DNA from: Deltaproteobacteria bacterium RBG_16_54_11
GTDB lineage: Bacteria > Desulfobacterota > B13-G15 > RBG-16-54-18
Direction: 5' to 3'
Assembly (NCBI GenBank): GCA_001797905.1
Contig: MGQS01000013.1
Coordinates: 21,829-39,849, forward strand
Length of the DNA: 18,021 nucleotides
Shown one piece after another: positions 7,273 to 14,662 of this stretch. The translations under genes and the position numbers were made by a program. The notes beneath the pieces are model-generated. The model ran no database searches. It was not told where the DNA came from and saw nothing but the letters and a program-made list of their open reading frames with translations. Numbering within the stretch: the stretch's first letter is position 1; every line of letters starts with the position of its first letter.

Positions 7273-7447
7273 CTACGCCCCAGCCAGGCCCAAAAAGAGT
7301 GCAACCACCACCTACTCCCCCGCCTCACCCAAAAAGAGTGCAACCACCACTACCTCCCTATCCGCCGTTCCAACCTCTGAAGCTGCAAGAGCAGTTGGAG
7401 CTGTCCCTTTACCATCCACTCCCCATCCAGGCCCAAAAAAAGAGTGC
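7221..7447 (-). repeat. Tandem duplication covering the start of the zinc-ribbon gene
   Basis: Positions 7221-7302 and 7364-7447 align with about 88% identity by eye (ten mismatches and a two-base gap). The unit covers the T-run of a terminator, the leader, the ATG and roughly the first 17 codons of the zinc-ribbon gene. A third, shorter copy of the terminator-side block (GCACTCTTTTTGGG read on the minus strand) is at 7328-7341, 39 bases from the copy at 7289-7302. Confidence 0.85.
7350..7415 (-). pseudogene. Truncated duplicate of the zinc-ribbon gene 5' end
   Basis: ATG at 7415 opens a 21-residue frame MVKGQLQLLLQLQRLERRI that matches MVKRQLQLLWNLQTLERQV at the start of the intact downstream gene, then stops at TAG (7350-7352). 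It is the coding part of the tandem duplication. It may still be translated as a small peptide but is most simply a decayed fragment. Confidence 0.7.
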
Positions 7448-7465
7448 ACCTCGAAAGGTGCACTC
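7435..7465 (-). terminator. Rho-independent terminator after the CAT tRNA
   Basis: On the minus strand GAGTGCACCT and AGGTGCACTC form a perfect 10-bp stem closed by a TTCG loop (7442-7465), followed directly by seven T (7435-7441). It lies 68 bases downstream of the tRNA at 7534. There is no T-run on the other strand, so it acts in one direction. Confidence 0.9.
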
Positions 7466-7533
7466 CGGTGCCGTCGAGCCCTTCCCTGCTTTGTCAGCCA
7501 TTTAGATCGCATAGACATTCACACCCTATACCC

Positions 7534-7609
7534 TGGTGGGCCCACCTGGAATCGAACCAGGGACCTGCCGGTTATGAGCCGGTGGCTCTGCCAACTGAGC
7601 TATGGGCCC
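7534..7609 (-). tRNA. tRNA with CAT anticodon (likely Ile2, possibly Met)
   Basis: A 76-base tRNA with encoded CCA. The acceptor GGGCCCA pairs with TGGGCCC, discriminator A. The anticodon loop is CTCATAA in a CCGG/CCGG stem. CAT may be read as elongator Met or, after lysidine modification by TilS, as Ile for AUA. C4-G69 and C5-G68 in the acceptor fit known TilS determinants, and a second CAT tRNA of elongator-Met form is present at 17797, so Ile2 is favoured. It is not the initiator, because the first acceptor pair is G-C. Confidence 0.93.
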
Positions 7610-7629
7610 GTTATTGTCTCAATCATTTT

Positions 7630-7658
7630 ATTATCTATTAAGTAAGCCACGGTGTCAA
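7630..7658 (-). promoter_or_regulatory. Near-consensus sigma-70 promoter of the CAT tRNA
   Basis: On the minus strand -35 TTGACA (7653-7658) is perfect, the spacer is 17 bases and the -10 is GATAAT (7630-7635), five of six. The predicted start is about 14 bases before the tRNA. It faces away from the peptide-transport operon. Confidence 0.85.
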
Positions 7659-7695
7659 GAAGAAAAGGACGGGAGTTCCCCGAGTCAGGCAGGGC

Positions 7696-7716
7696 CGAAG
7701 ATGCCTGCAATCTTCG
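7696..7716. promoter_or_regulatory. Inverted repeat in the divergent intergenic region
   Basis: CGAAGAT (7696-7702) and ATCTTCG (7710-7716) form a 7-bp perfect inverted repeat around a 7-base centre. It lies just before the candidate promoter of the peptide-transport operon and behind the tRNA promoter. It could be an operator for a dimeric regulator or an unused hairpin; nothing in the sequence decides. Confidence 0.4.
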
Positions 7717-7728
7717 CTATTTTGTATA

Positions 7729-7757
7729 TTTACTTCTTTATCATAACAAATTATAAG
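7729..7757 (+). promoter_or_regulatory. Candidate promoter of the peptide-transport operon
   Basis: -35 TTTACT (7729-7734, four of six) and -10 TATAAG (7752-7757, five of six) are 17 bases apart in an AT-rich stretch. A start near 7764 would leave a leader of about 55 bases before the ATG at 7819. Confidence 0.5.
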
Positions 7758-7818
7758 TGTACGTAGAGCAGCTGCCGGTGTTCGGGCTGCCGTGATAATC
7801 CAAACGGGAAAGAGATCC

Positions 7819-9960
7819 ATGATTGTCCGAAGAATTCTCATTGGCGCTCCGATGGTGCTTATAATCTTTTTGCTGCAATCCTATTTGTGGGTGCCGACCT
7901 ATGAGCAGCAGACAAGGGGAAACCCCGAACGCCTCACTGAGTATATCACCGCCTCCATCGGCGATGCCAGCATCCTGAACCCGATCCTTTCGGCGGACTC
8001 TGCCAGCAATGATATCGAATCCAAGGTATTTGAGGGTCTCATTGACCGCGATAAAGAGCTCCGTTTCCGGGGACGATTGGCCAAATCCTGGAAGATCTAT
8101 GAAGAGGCCTTCTTTTATATCAATGAGAAGGCTTCTATCCCGCACCTGGGAAAGGCAACTGCCCCCGAAGTAGTCAAACTCCTCAAAAGGGCAAGGGGGG
8201 GATATGTGCCGGTCGGTGCTCACGTTAAGACCTCGCTGGATAACATTAGGGAGATAGCTATTGTTCCGGCCAGAGAATTTTTGGTAACACGACAGGAGAA
8301 GGTGATGGGAAAGGCGGCAGAAAAGACCGCCGTAAGAATCCGAGTCATGGCCCCCGATCGGATTAAGCTGATCTTGAAGAACGTGGACCAGGATCTTTTT
8401 AAAAGCCTCTCCACCATCCTCGGCAGTGATTATTTTCATTCCTTCCCGGCGCAAGACTACCTCTCTGGTGACGAGGGTGGACCCGATGGGTCGAGAGGGA
8501 AAGTCGATTATGCGCAAGAGGTTCTGCCGGCGACGGAACATAATCCTGTTATCATCTTTTACCTGCGCCCTCACGTTAAGTTTCATGACGGACATCTATT
8601 CGAGGCCCGCGATGTCAAGTTCACCTATGAAGCCATCATGGATCCAAAGAATCTCTCGCCTCGAATCGCCGACTATGAACCCGTGAAAGAGGTGGAGGTG
8701 GTTGATCCTCTCACCGTCCGTATTTTTTACAAAAGGCTCTATTCCCCCGCCCTGGGCACATGGGGCATCGGGATACTGCCGGAGCATCTCCTCAATAGTG
8801 AGGCCCTCAAAAAGGAGGCGATGAGAATCGGAAATGATCCGGAACGATTCTCTATGCGGCAGAGCAGTTTTAATCGCCACCCCATTGGGTGCGGTCCCTT
8901 TGTCTTTCAGGAGTGGAAATCGGATCAATACATTGCTTTGGCTCGCTTTGATGACTACTGGGAGGGACCTCCACAATATAAGCGCTTCATGTACAGGATC
9001 ATTCCGGACCTCTTGACGCAGGAAATGGAATTTTACGCAGGCACCGTGGACAGTTATGACGTTCAACCCCATCAGGTACAACGGCTGAAAAACGATCCTG
9101 CGTATCAAAATTTCTCCGGCCTCACTTTTGGCTATACCTACATCGGGTATAATATGAGGCGCGCACCCTTCAATGACCCTCGGGTGCGCAGGGCCCTGGG
9201 CATGGCTATCGATGTACATAAGATCATACAATATGTTCTCTACGGTCAGGGGGAACGCATTACCGGCCCCTTTGTAAAACAGACCGATTATTACAATCAC
9301 CTTATTACGCCCCTCCCCTATGATCCCGAAGGGGCGCTGAAGCTCCTTGCAGAGGCGGGCTGGAGACGCAACAAGGAAGGGTGGTTGGAGAAGGACGGAA
9401 AGAGGTTTCAGTTTACGCTTATCACCAACAGCGGCAACGACCTGCGCAAGGCCGTCCTTACCATCGCTCAGGACTCATGGAAGCAGATCGGGGTTGACGT
9501 CCGCACTGATGTTGTAGAGTGGGCGGTATTCGTTCAGGAACGTGTGGACAAGGCCGACTTTGACGCCCTCATCCTCGGCTGGAATATGGGCATCGAGCCC
9601 GACCTGTATCAAATATGGCATTCGAGCCAGACTCATCCCTATCAGCTCAATTTTGTGGGCTTTAAAGATCCCCTTGCGGATGATTTGATCATCAAGATCA
9701 GACAAGAATATGATCATAGGAGACAAGTGGCATACTGCCGCCAGCTCCACGAACTCATTGCCAGGGAGCAGCCCTATACCTTCCTCTACGCGAGCAAGTG
9801 GACGGCAGTCCTGGATAAGCGGATTGTGATACGGGAGACTGATGCAGCGGGGAATATAATCTACAGGAAGATTACGCCCACAAAAACAGGAAATTATACC
9901 TTCTACTTTAACAAGTGGATAAAGCTTTCTGAAGCGCCTGTGTTTAGTGCAAAGGACTAA
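7819..9960 (+). CDS. Family 5 peptide-type solute-binding protein, membrane-anchored
   Basis: Extracytoplasmic binding component of a Dpp/Opp-type ABC importer. The protein has 713 residues; family members usually have about 500-600. Residues 5-23 are one hydrophobic segment (IFLLQSYLWV region) without a lipobox cysteine, so it is probably an uncleaved anchor or an ordinary signal. Family motifs include NPILSADSASNDIESKVFEGLI (about 54-75), LAKSWKI, VKFHDGHLFEARDVKFTYEAI and FNDPRVRRALGMAID. About 145 residues (97-241) are inserted between the LAKSWKI strand and the FYLRPHVKFHDG strand, which are normally joined by a short turn. The start is ATG at 7819 with AAAGAGA upstream; a GTG nine codons earlier lacks a ribosome site. 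It is the first gene of a five-gene operon. The ligand is inferred from the family to be a peptide. Confidence 0.92.
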   Translation: MIVRRILIGAPMVLIIFLLQSYLWVPTYEQQTRGNPERLTEYITASIGDASILNPILSADSASNDIESKVFEGLIDRDKELRFRGRLAKSWKIYEEAFFYINEKASIPHLGKATAPEVVKLLKRARGGYVPVGAHVKTSLDNIREIAIVPAREFLVTRQEKVMGKAAEKTAVRIRVMAPDRIKLILKNVDQDLFKSLSTILGSDYFHSFPAQDYLSGDEGGPDGSRGKVDYAQEVLPATEHNPVIIFYLRPHVKFHDGHLFEARDVKFTYEAIMDPKNLSPRIADYEPVKEVEVVDPLTVRIFYKRLYSPALGTWGIGILPEHLLNSEALKKEAMRIGNDPERFSMRQSSFNRHPIGCGPFVFQEWKSDQYIALARFDDYWEGPPQYKRFMYRIIPDLLTQEMEFYAGTVDSYDVQPHQVQRLKNDPAYQNFSGLTFGYTYIGYNMRRAPFNDPRVRRALGMAIDVHKIIQYVLYGQGERITGPFVKQTDYYNHLITPLPYDPEGALKLLAEAGWRRNKEGWLEKDGKRFQFTLITNSGNDLRKAVLTIAQDSWKQIGVDVRTDVVEWAVFVQERVDKADFDALILGWNMGIEPDLYQIWHSSQTHPYQLNFVGFKDPLADDLIIKIRQEYDHRRQVAYCRQLHELIAREQPYTFLYASKWTAVLDKRIVIRETDAAGNIIYRKITPTKTGNYTFYFNKWIKLSEAPVFSAKD

Positions 9961-9962
9961 GA

Positions 9963-10922
9963 ATGCTGTCGTTCATCGGCCGGAGCATCATTCAAAAGAT
10001 CATTACCTTGTTTTTCGTCATGGTGATTTCTTTTTTGATCATCCACCTGGCTCCGGGCGAGCCGAGCCAAGTGGACCCCCTGAATCCCAAGTTCACCCCG
10101 GAGATGGTGGAGCGGTTTCGCAAGGCATTTCATTTGGACGAGCCGCTCCACGTCCAATTCGTTTACTTCTATCGTGATCTATTCACGGGGAAGACCATAT
10201 CCTGGAAGGACAATGAACCGGTGCTGAAAAAAATAGGGGAGAGATTTCTCAACAGTCTCCCCCTCTTTATTGTGGCTACCATACTGATCTGGACCCTTGC
10301 CTTTCCTATCGGGGTTCGCTCAGCCATTGTCCGAGGCGGGGCTTACGACCGCTTGGCAACCTTTTTCTCCTACCTTCTATATTCTATCCCAGGTTTCTTT
10401 TTTGCCTATATTCTTATCCTCTTAATAGTCAATGCGTTTCATGTCCCGGTAATTGGCATGAAGACCTTTGGGTTAACGGATGTTTCCCTGCTTCGCACCG
10501 GCATGGACCGGGTGTGGCATCTGGTGCTTCCCTCCGTGCTTGAGGCTACCGTGGGCATTGCTGTGCTCTCAAGGTATGTGCGCAGTCAGATGCTGGAGGT
10601 GGAAGGCCAGGATTATGTGCGTACGGCAAGGGCTAAAGGCCTCCCCCCTGAACAAGTCCATTACAAACATGCCTTGCGCAATGCGTTGCTGCCCTTTGTT
10701 ACGATGTTCGGCCTCATGTTGCCGGGCCTCATAGGAGGCTCCGTCATCATAGAATCTATCTTTTCCTGGCCCGGCATAGGAAGGATGGCATACGAGGCCA
10801 TTTTGTCTCGCGACTATCCGATTATCCTGTCGATTAATTTTATCTCCGCTGTGCTGGTGTTGATCGGCACCTTTATCTCCGACATCCTCTATATGGTGGT
10901 GGACCCGAGGATACGACTGTGA
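9963..10922 (+). CDS. Peptide ABC transporter permease, DppB/OppB type
   Basis: One of two inner-membrane permeases of the importer. The 319 residues match the usual length. It has about six hydrophobic segments, the first at residues 10-30, and the coupling loop motif DYVRTARAKGLPPEQVHYKH with ALRNALLPF near residues 218-247, which contacts the ATPases. The C-terminus SDILYMVVDPRIRL is the standard DppB ending. The ATG lies two bases after the binding-protein stop, with AAGGA in the end of that gene as ribosome site. Confidence 0.96.
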   Translation: MLSFIGRSIIQKIITLFFVMVISFLIIHLAPGEPSQVDPLNPKFTPEMVERFRKAFHLDEPLHVQFVYFYRDLFTGKTISWKDNEPVLKKIGERFLNSLPLFIVATILIWTLAFPIGVRSAIVRGGAYDRLATFFSYLLYSIPGFFFAYILILLIVNAFHVPVIGMKTFGLTDVSLLRTGMDRVWHLVLPSVLEATVGIAVLSRYVRSQMLEVEGQDYVRTARAKGLPPEQVHYKHALRNALLPFVTMFGLMLPGLIGGSVIIESIFSWPGIGRMAYEAILSRDYPIILSINFISAVLVLIGTFISDILYMVVDPRIRL

Positions 10923-12097
10923 CGAAAACAGATAACAAGGCGCTTTTTAGAGATACAGGGGCGGAGGAGGGGCCCCGCGCTCCGAGAGAGTCTCGGCTGC
11001 GGGAGTTCTGGCGGCTTCTCAGACGAAACAGGCTTGCCTTTTCCGGGCTCGCCATCTTTGTGTTTTTCTTCTTCGTCGCCTTTTCCGGGCTCGTGCTCAC
11101 CTCCGGCACCAGGCCGGTCTTTGATCCTGCCATAGTACGGCTTCAGGAAAAACTACGTCCTCCCCTCTCTGAGCCCAATCTCGCGAATTTACTCCCCAAA
11201 GAAATCCCCACACTGGGGGTCTATCTATTCGGCACCGATGATCTGGGCAGAGATGTATTCGCGAGGATGTTGCAGGGCGCCTGGGTTTCTCTGACTGTCG
11301 GATTTGTGGCAGTGGGGATCGCGGTCCTTATCGGCATAGGGATGGGGGGGATATCGGGCTATTTTGGGCGAAACCCGGTTCGGGTTGATCACATCCTGTT
11401 GGCATTTATAGTGTCTTTGGGTGGGGGATTGTTGATAGGTGGGGCCTTCTTTGCCGGAGGGGTGCTGCTGCTGATAGGAAGTACATATATACTCTTTTCC
11501 CTTTGGCGGAAAAAATGGTCGGGGAAACAGTCTGCGCAAAAATTGCTGAGGTTACTCCATAAAGACACCATTTCTATTGATACGTTAATCATGAGAATCG
11601 TGGATATCATGCTCTGCTTTCCGGTCTTCTTCCTGATACTTACCGTCGTAGCGCTTCTTCCTGCCAGTATGTACAACATCATGATCGTCATCGGGTTGAC
11701 GAGCTGGATGGGCACGACACGTTTTGTCCGGGCCGAATTGCTCTCGTTACGAGAGCAGGACTTTGTGACGGCTGCGAAGGCCCTCGGCGTTAGCGACTGG
11801 CGGATCATATTCCGTCATATGATCCCCAATGCCATGGCGCCGGTGCTGGTTTCGGCAACCATCGGTATTGCCAGCGCGATCCTCATAGAAGCAGGCCTCA
11901 GTTTTCTTGGATTCGGCGTTCCCCCTCCGCACGCCACGTGGGGCAACATCTTGTCCGATGGCAAGCGTTTTATATTTGATGCCCCCTGGCTGACCTTTAT
12001 CCCCGGCTTTGCCATCCTGATTGTGGTCCTCGCTTTTAATCTATTTGGTGAGGGGCTGCGGGATATCCTAAACCCTAAACTGAGAGAAAGATACTGA
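10919..12097 (+). CDS. Peptide ABC transporter permease, DppC/OppC type, with insert
   Basis: Second permease, 392 residues against about 280-310 for typical DppC. The N-terminal OppC_N-type segment REFWRLLRRNRLAFSGLAIF, the LFGTDDLGRDVFARMLQGAW motif (103-122), the coupling loop LREQDFVTAAKALGVSDWRI with HMIPNAMAPV (277-309) and the ending LFGEGLRDILNPKLRERY are all present. About 70 residues (151-219) are inserted after GGISGYFGRN and before TLIMRIVDIMLCFP; the insert has two hydrophobic stretches and a basic tail (WRKKWSGKQSAQKLLRLLHK), so it probably adds a membrane hairpin. The start GTG at 10919 overlaps the DppB stop as GTGA, with GAGGA eight bases upstream. Confidence 0.93.
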   Translation: MTKTDNKALFRDTGAEEGPRAPRESRLREFWRLLRRNRLAFSGLAIFVFFFFVAFSGLVLTSGTRPVFDPAIVRLQEKLRPPLSEPNLANLLPKEIPTLGVYLFGTDDLGRDVFARMLQGAWVSLTVGFVAVGIAVLIGIGMGGISGYFGRNPVRVDHILLAFIVSLGGGLLIGGAFFAGGVLLLIGSTYILFSLWRKKWSGKQSAQKLLRLLHKDTISIDTLIMRIVDIMLCFPVFFLILTVVALLPASMYNIMIVIGLTSWMGTTRFVRAELLSLREQDFVTAAKALGVSDWRIIFRHMIPNAMAPVLVSATIGIASAILIEAGLSFLGFGVPPPHATWGNILSDGKRFIFDAPWLTFIPGFAILIVVLAFNLFGEGLRDILNPKLRERY

Positions 12098-13083
12098 TGC
12101 TCGCTGTACAGGACTTGATGGTCTATTTCATCGGCGACGGCAGGATTGCCCGCGCAGTGGATGGGGTGAGTTATGAAGTCCGCCAGGGTGAGACGGTTTG
12201 TCTGGTAGGAGAGTCGGGCTGTGGCAAGACCGTATCAGCCCTGACCATTCTGGGCATTATACCGCAGCCCCCTGCCAAGATCATGGGCGGCAAGGTCCTG
12301 TTCGATGGTCAAAACCTCTTGGATCTGGGAGAAAAGGAGATGGAGAAGATTCGCGGAAATCGCATCGCCATGGTCTTCCAGGAGCCCATGACCTCCCTTA
12401 ATCCCGTATTTACCATCGGGGACCAGATCCGAGAGACCATTATGATCCATGAACGGGTGGGCGCAAAAGAGCTGCGCACACGATGCGTTCAGCTCCTCAA
12501 GGACGTGGGCATACCATCGCCGGAGGAACGCCTGAAGGACTATCCCCATCAGCTGAGCGGCGGACAGCGGCAGCGAGTTATGATTGCCATGGCACTGGCA
12601 TGCAACCCCGACGTCCTGATCGCCGATGAACCGACCACGGCCCTTGACGTTACCATTCAAGCACAGATCCTCAACCTGTTTCACGAGCTGCAGCGAAAAG
12701 GACGGATGTCCCTTCTGTACATTACCCATGACCTCGGCGTCGTTGCAAACATCGCCGATCGCATCTACGTAATGTATGCGGGGATCATTGTGGAGCAGGC
12801 AGACGCCTCGCACATCTTCCATAACCCCCACCATCCCTATACCCAGGGGCTCCTCGCGTCACTCCCGAATCGCACGAAGCGGGGAGGCACGCTCCACAGT
12901 ATCCCCGGCACGGTGCCGGACCCCGCATACAAACCGGCCGGTTGTCCATTCCATCCGAGATGCCGGTTTGCTATCGAGACCTGCAGGATCGAATTCCCGG
13001 CGATGTGTGATTACGGAGAGGGCCACCTGAGTCGCTGTCCTGTATTATATGAACGAGAAAAGCCTCGCCATGAAACAGATTAA
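12097..13083 (+). CDS. Peptide ABC transporter ATPase, DppD/OppD type
   Basis: ATP-hydrolysing subunit that powers uptake. It has 328 residues, the usual length. Seen: Walker A GESGCGKT (38-45), Q-loop FQEPMTSLNP, signature LSGGQRQR, Walker B VLIADEPTTALD and the switch His in YITHDLGVV. The C-terminal oligopeptide/dipeptide domain has CPFHPRC and further Cys (ETC, AMC, SRCP), a set that in some DppD proteins binds an iron-sulfur cluster. The ATG shares one base with the DppC stop (TGATG). Confidence 0.97.
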   Translation: MLAVQDLMVYFIGDGRIARAVDGVSYEVRQGETVCLVGESGCGKTVSALTILGIIPQPPAKIMGGKVLFDGQNLLDLGEKEMEKIRGNRIAMVFQEPMTSLNPVFTIGDQIRETIMIHERVGAKELRTRCVQLLKDVGIPSPEERLKDYPHQLSGGQRQRVMIAMALACNPDVLIADEPTTALDVTIQAQILNLFHELQRKGRMSLLYITHDLGVVANIADRIYVMYAGIIVEQADASHIFHNPHHPYTQGLLASLPNRTKRGGTLHSIPGTVPDPAYKPAGCPFHPRCRFAIETCRIEFPAMCDYGEGHLSRCPVLYEREKPRHETD

Positions 13084-14062
13084 TCCTGCACATACTGCCA
13101 TGCTTAAGGTGGAAGGGCTGAAAAAATACTTCCCGGTGCGCAAGGGTTTCCTTCAGGGGGTCATCGGCTGGATCAAGGCCGTTGATAGCGTGGCATTTGA
13201 GATTTATCAGGGCAAGACCTTGGGCTTGGTGGGGGAGAGCGGATGCGGCAAGTCGACGATCGGGCGGCTCATTCTGAAGCTTCTGGAACCGGATGAGGGA
13301 AGGATCATCTATCAGGGTCAAGATATCAGCGGCCTTTCCGAGGAAAAGATAAAGCCTTTGCGTAAAGAGATGCAAATTATCTTTCAGGACCCCTATGGTT
13401 CTCTCAATCCCCGCATGACCGCCGGACAATCCATTGAAGAGGGGCTTCGCACCGTGGGTGTGAAAGGACGGAGCGAACGGAAGGCTCAAGTGGCCCATCT
13501 CTTGGAGATGGTACGAATAGGGGCGGACGCGGCCGGTTTGTATCCCCATCAGTTCAGCGGCGGGCAGAGACAGAGGATAGGCATCGCCCGTGCCCTGAGC
13601 GTCAATCCTTCTTTAATCATCTGTGATGAACCGGTATCGGCACTTGACGTATCCATACAGTCCCAGATCATCAATCTCCTGAAGGAGTTACAAAACACCT
13701 TGGGTGTGAGCTACCTTTTTATCTCTCATGACCTTAATGTCGTTGGCTACCTCAGTGATACGGTTGCTGTGATGTACCTGGGCCATATTATGGAGTACGC
13801 GCCGGCAGAGGCGCTCTATGATAAACCCCTCCATCCCTATACCCTGGCATTGCTCTCCGCCATACCTGCGCCCGAACCGGATGACAGGCATCAATTGCCG
13901 GCACTTGTCGGCGATGTCCCGAGCCCGTTTAACCCGCCTCCGGGTTGCAAGTTTCAGGGGAGGTGCCCCCTTGTTGAAGATCGCTGCCGAAAAGGGGAGA
14001 TCAAGATATACCAGGTGGGCGACGGGCACACCGTCCGATGCTGGAAGGTAGTGGGGAAATAA
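13070..14062 (+). CDS. Peptide ABC transporter ATPase, DppF/OppF type
   Basis: Partner ATPase of the importer, about 330 residues. Seen: a Dpp-F-type N-terminus KVEGLKKYFPVRKGF, Walker A GESGCGKS (about 55-62), Q-loop FQDPYGSLNPRM, signature FSGGQRQR, Walker B LIICDEPVSALD and switch His ISHDLNVV. The C-terminal domain has the Cys pair GCKFQGRCP. The start is uncertain: ATG 13070 has GAGAAAAG seven bases before it, while ATG 13049, seven codons earlier, has no visible site. Either overlaps the DppD gene end, by 14 or 35 bases. It ends the operon and converges on pgsA. Confidence 0.95.
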   Translation: MKQINPAHTAMLKVEGLKKYFPVRKGFLQGVIGWIKAVDSVAFEIYQGKTLGLVGESGCGKSTIGRLILKLLEPDEGRIIYQGQDISGLSEEKIKPLRKEMQIIFQDPYGSLNPRMTAGQSIEEGLRTVGVKGRSERKAQVAHLLEMVRIGADAAGLYPHQFSGGQRQRIGIARALSVNPSLIICDEPVSALDVSIQSQIINLLKELQNTLGVSYLFISHDLNVVGYLSDTVAVMYLGHIMEYAPAEALYDKPLHPYTLALLSAIPAPEPDDRHQLPALVGDVPSPFNPPPGCKFQGRCPLVEDRCRKGEIKIYQVGDGHTVRCWKVVGK

Positions 14063-14068
14063 CCCTTG

Positions 14069-14094
14069 CGGGGGGAGGATGGGATGGCCCCCCG
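14069..14094. terminator. GC-rich hairpin between convergent genes
   Basis: CGGGGGG (14069-14075) pairs with CCCCCCG (14088-14094), a 7-bp stem with a 12-base loop, in the 42-base gap between the dppF and pgsA stops. There is no T-run on either strand, so it may slow polymerase or protect RNA ends rather than act as a classic terminator. Confidence 0.45.
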
Positions 14095-14104
14095 AGAGCG
14101 AGCC

Positions 14105-14662
14105 CTAGGTTATCTTCCGGTAGCGGAGGAGGAAATCGATGCCGGACCAGACCGTCAGCACGAGCGCGATCCAGATCAGGATCGTCCCGATCAGATGGAT
14201 ATCGAGAGAGAAATAGGAATAGTGGAGGATGAGGAGGTTGGTGGCGACTAGTTGGGTAAAGGCCTTCAACTTACCGGACCAGTTGGCGGCGATGACTACC
14301 CCGCCTGCCGCCGACACCCCCCTGAGGGTGGTCACCACCATCTCCCTGCCGATGATCACCGCCACGATCCAGGCGCTCACCCTGCCGAGAGGGATCAGCA
14401 TGATGAGGGCCGTGCAGACCAGGAGCTTGTCGGCCAAGGGGTCGAGGAGCTTGCCCATCGTGCTCACCATGTTTCCCCGGCGGGCTAGATAGCCGTCAAG
14501 GCCATCGCTGATCGCAGCCAGCAGAAAGATGAAAGCGGCGACAAAGCTCGGCCATCTGTCGGGAAGGAACAAAAGCAAGAAGGCGATAATGGGTATGGCC
14601 CCGATGCGGAAGAGGGTCAGTTTATTGGATAGATTCCAGAAACCTCCCGTCTGGGCCGTCAT
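14105..14662 (-). CDS. pgsA: CDP-diacylglycerol-glycerol-3-phosphate 3-phosphatidyltransferase
   Basis: Integral membrane enzyme that makes phosphatidylglycerol phosphate from CDP-diacylglycerol and glycerol 3-phosphate, the committed step to phosphatidylglycerol and cardiolipin. The 185 residues match the family. The CDP-alcohol phosphotransferase motif is complete at residues 53-78: Asp53, Asp56-Gly57, Ala60-Arg61, Gly70, Asp74 and Asp78. Multiple hydrophobic helices surround it and the N-terminus NLSNKLTLFRIGAIP is typical of PgsA. The ATG at 14662 overlaps the transglycosylase stop as ATGA, so the two are coupled. Confidence 0.95.
   Translation of the reverse strand: MTAQTGGFWNLSNKLTLFRIGAIPIIAFLLLFLPDRWPSFVAAFIFLLAAISDGLDGYLARRGNMVSTMGKLLDPLADKLLVCTALIMLIPLGRVSAWIVAVIIGREMVVTTLRGVSAAGGVVIAANWSGKLKAFTQLVATNLLILHYSYFSLDIHLIGTILIWIALVLTVWSGIDFLLRYRKIT

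Noticed and set aside
7221..7447. CRISPR-like or other regularly spaced array
   Set aside because: The repeats here are unequal in length, only two or three in number, and are explained by duplication of a terminator tail and gene start.
8596..9300. Long minus-strand open frame opposite the binding-protein gene
   Set aside because: It is the shadow of a well-supported plus-strand gene, has no family-like sequence and no ribosome site, and a gene there would break the operon. The same applies to the frame at 7741-8595.
14069..14094. Strong terminator for the peptide operon
   Set aside because: The stem is good but no T-run follows on either strand, so it is listed only as a possible terminator.
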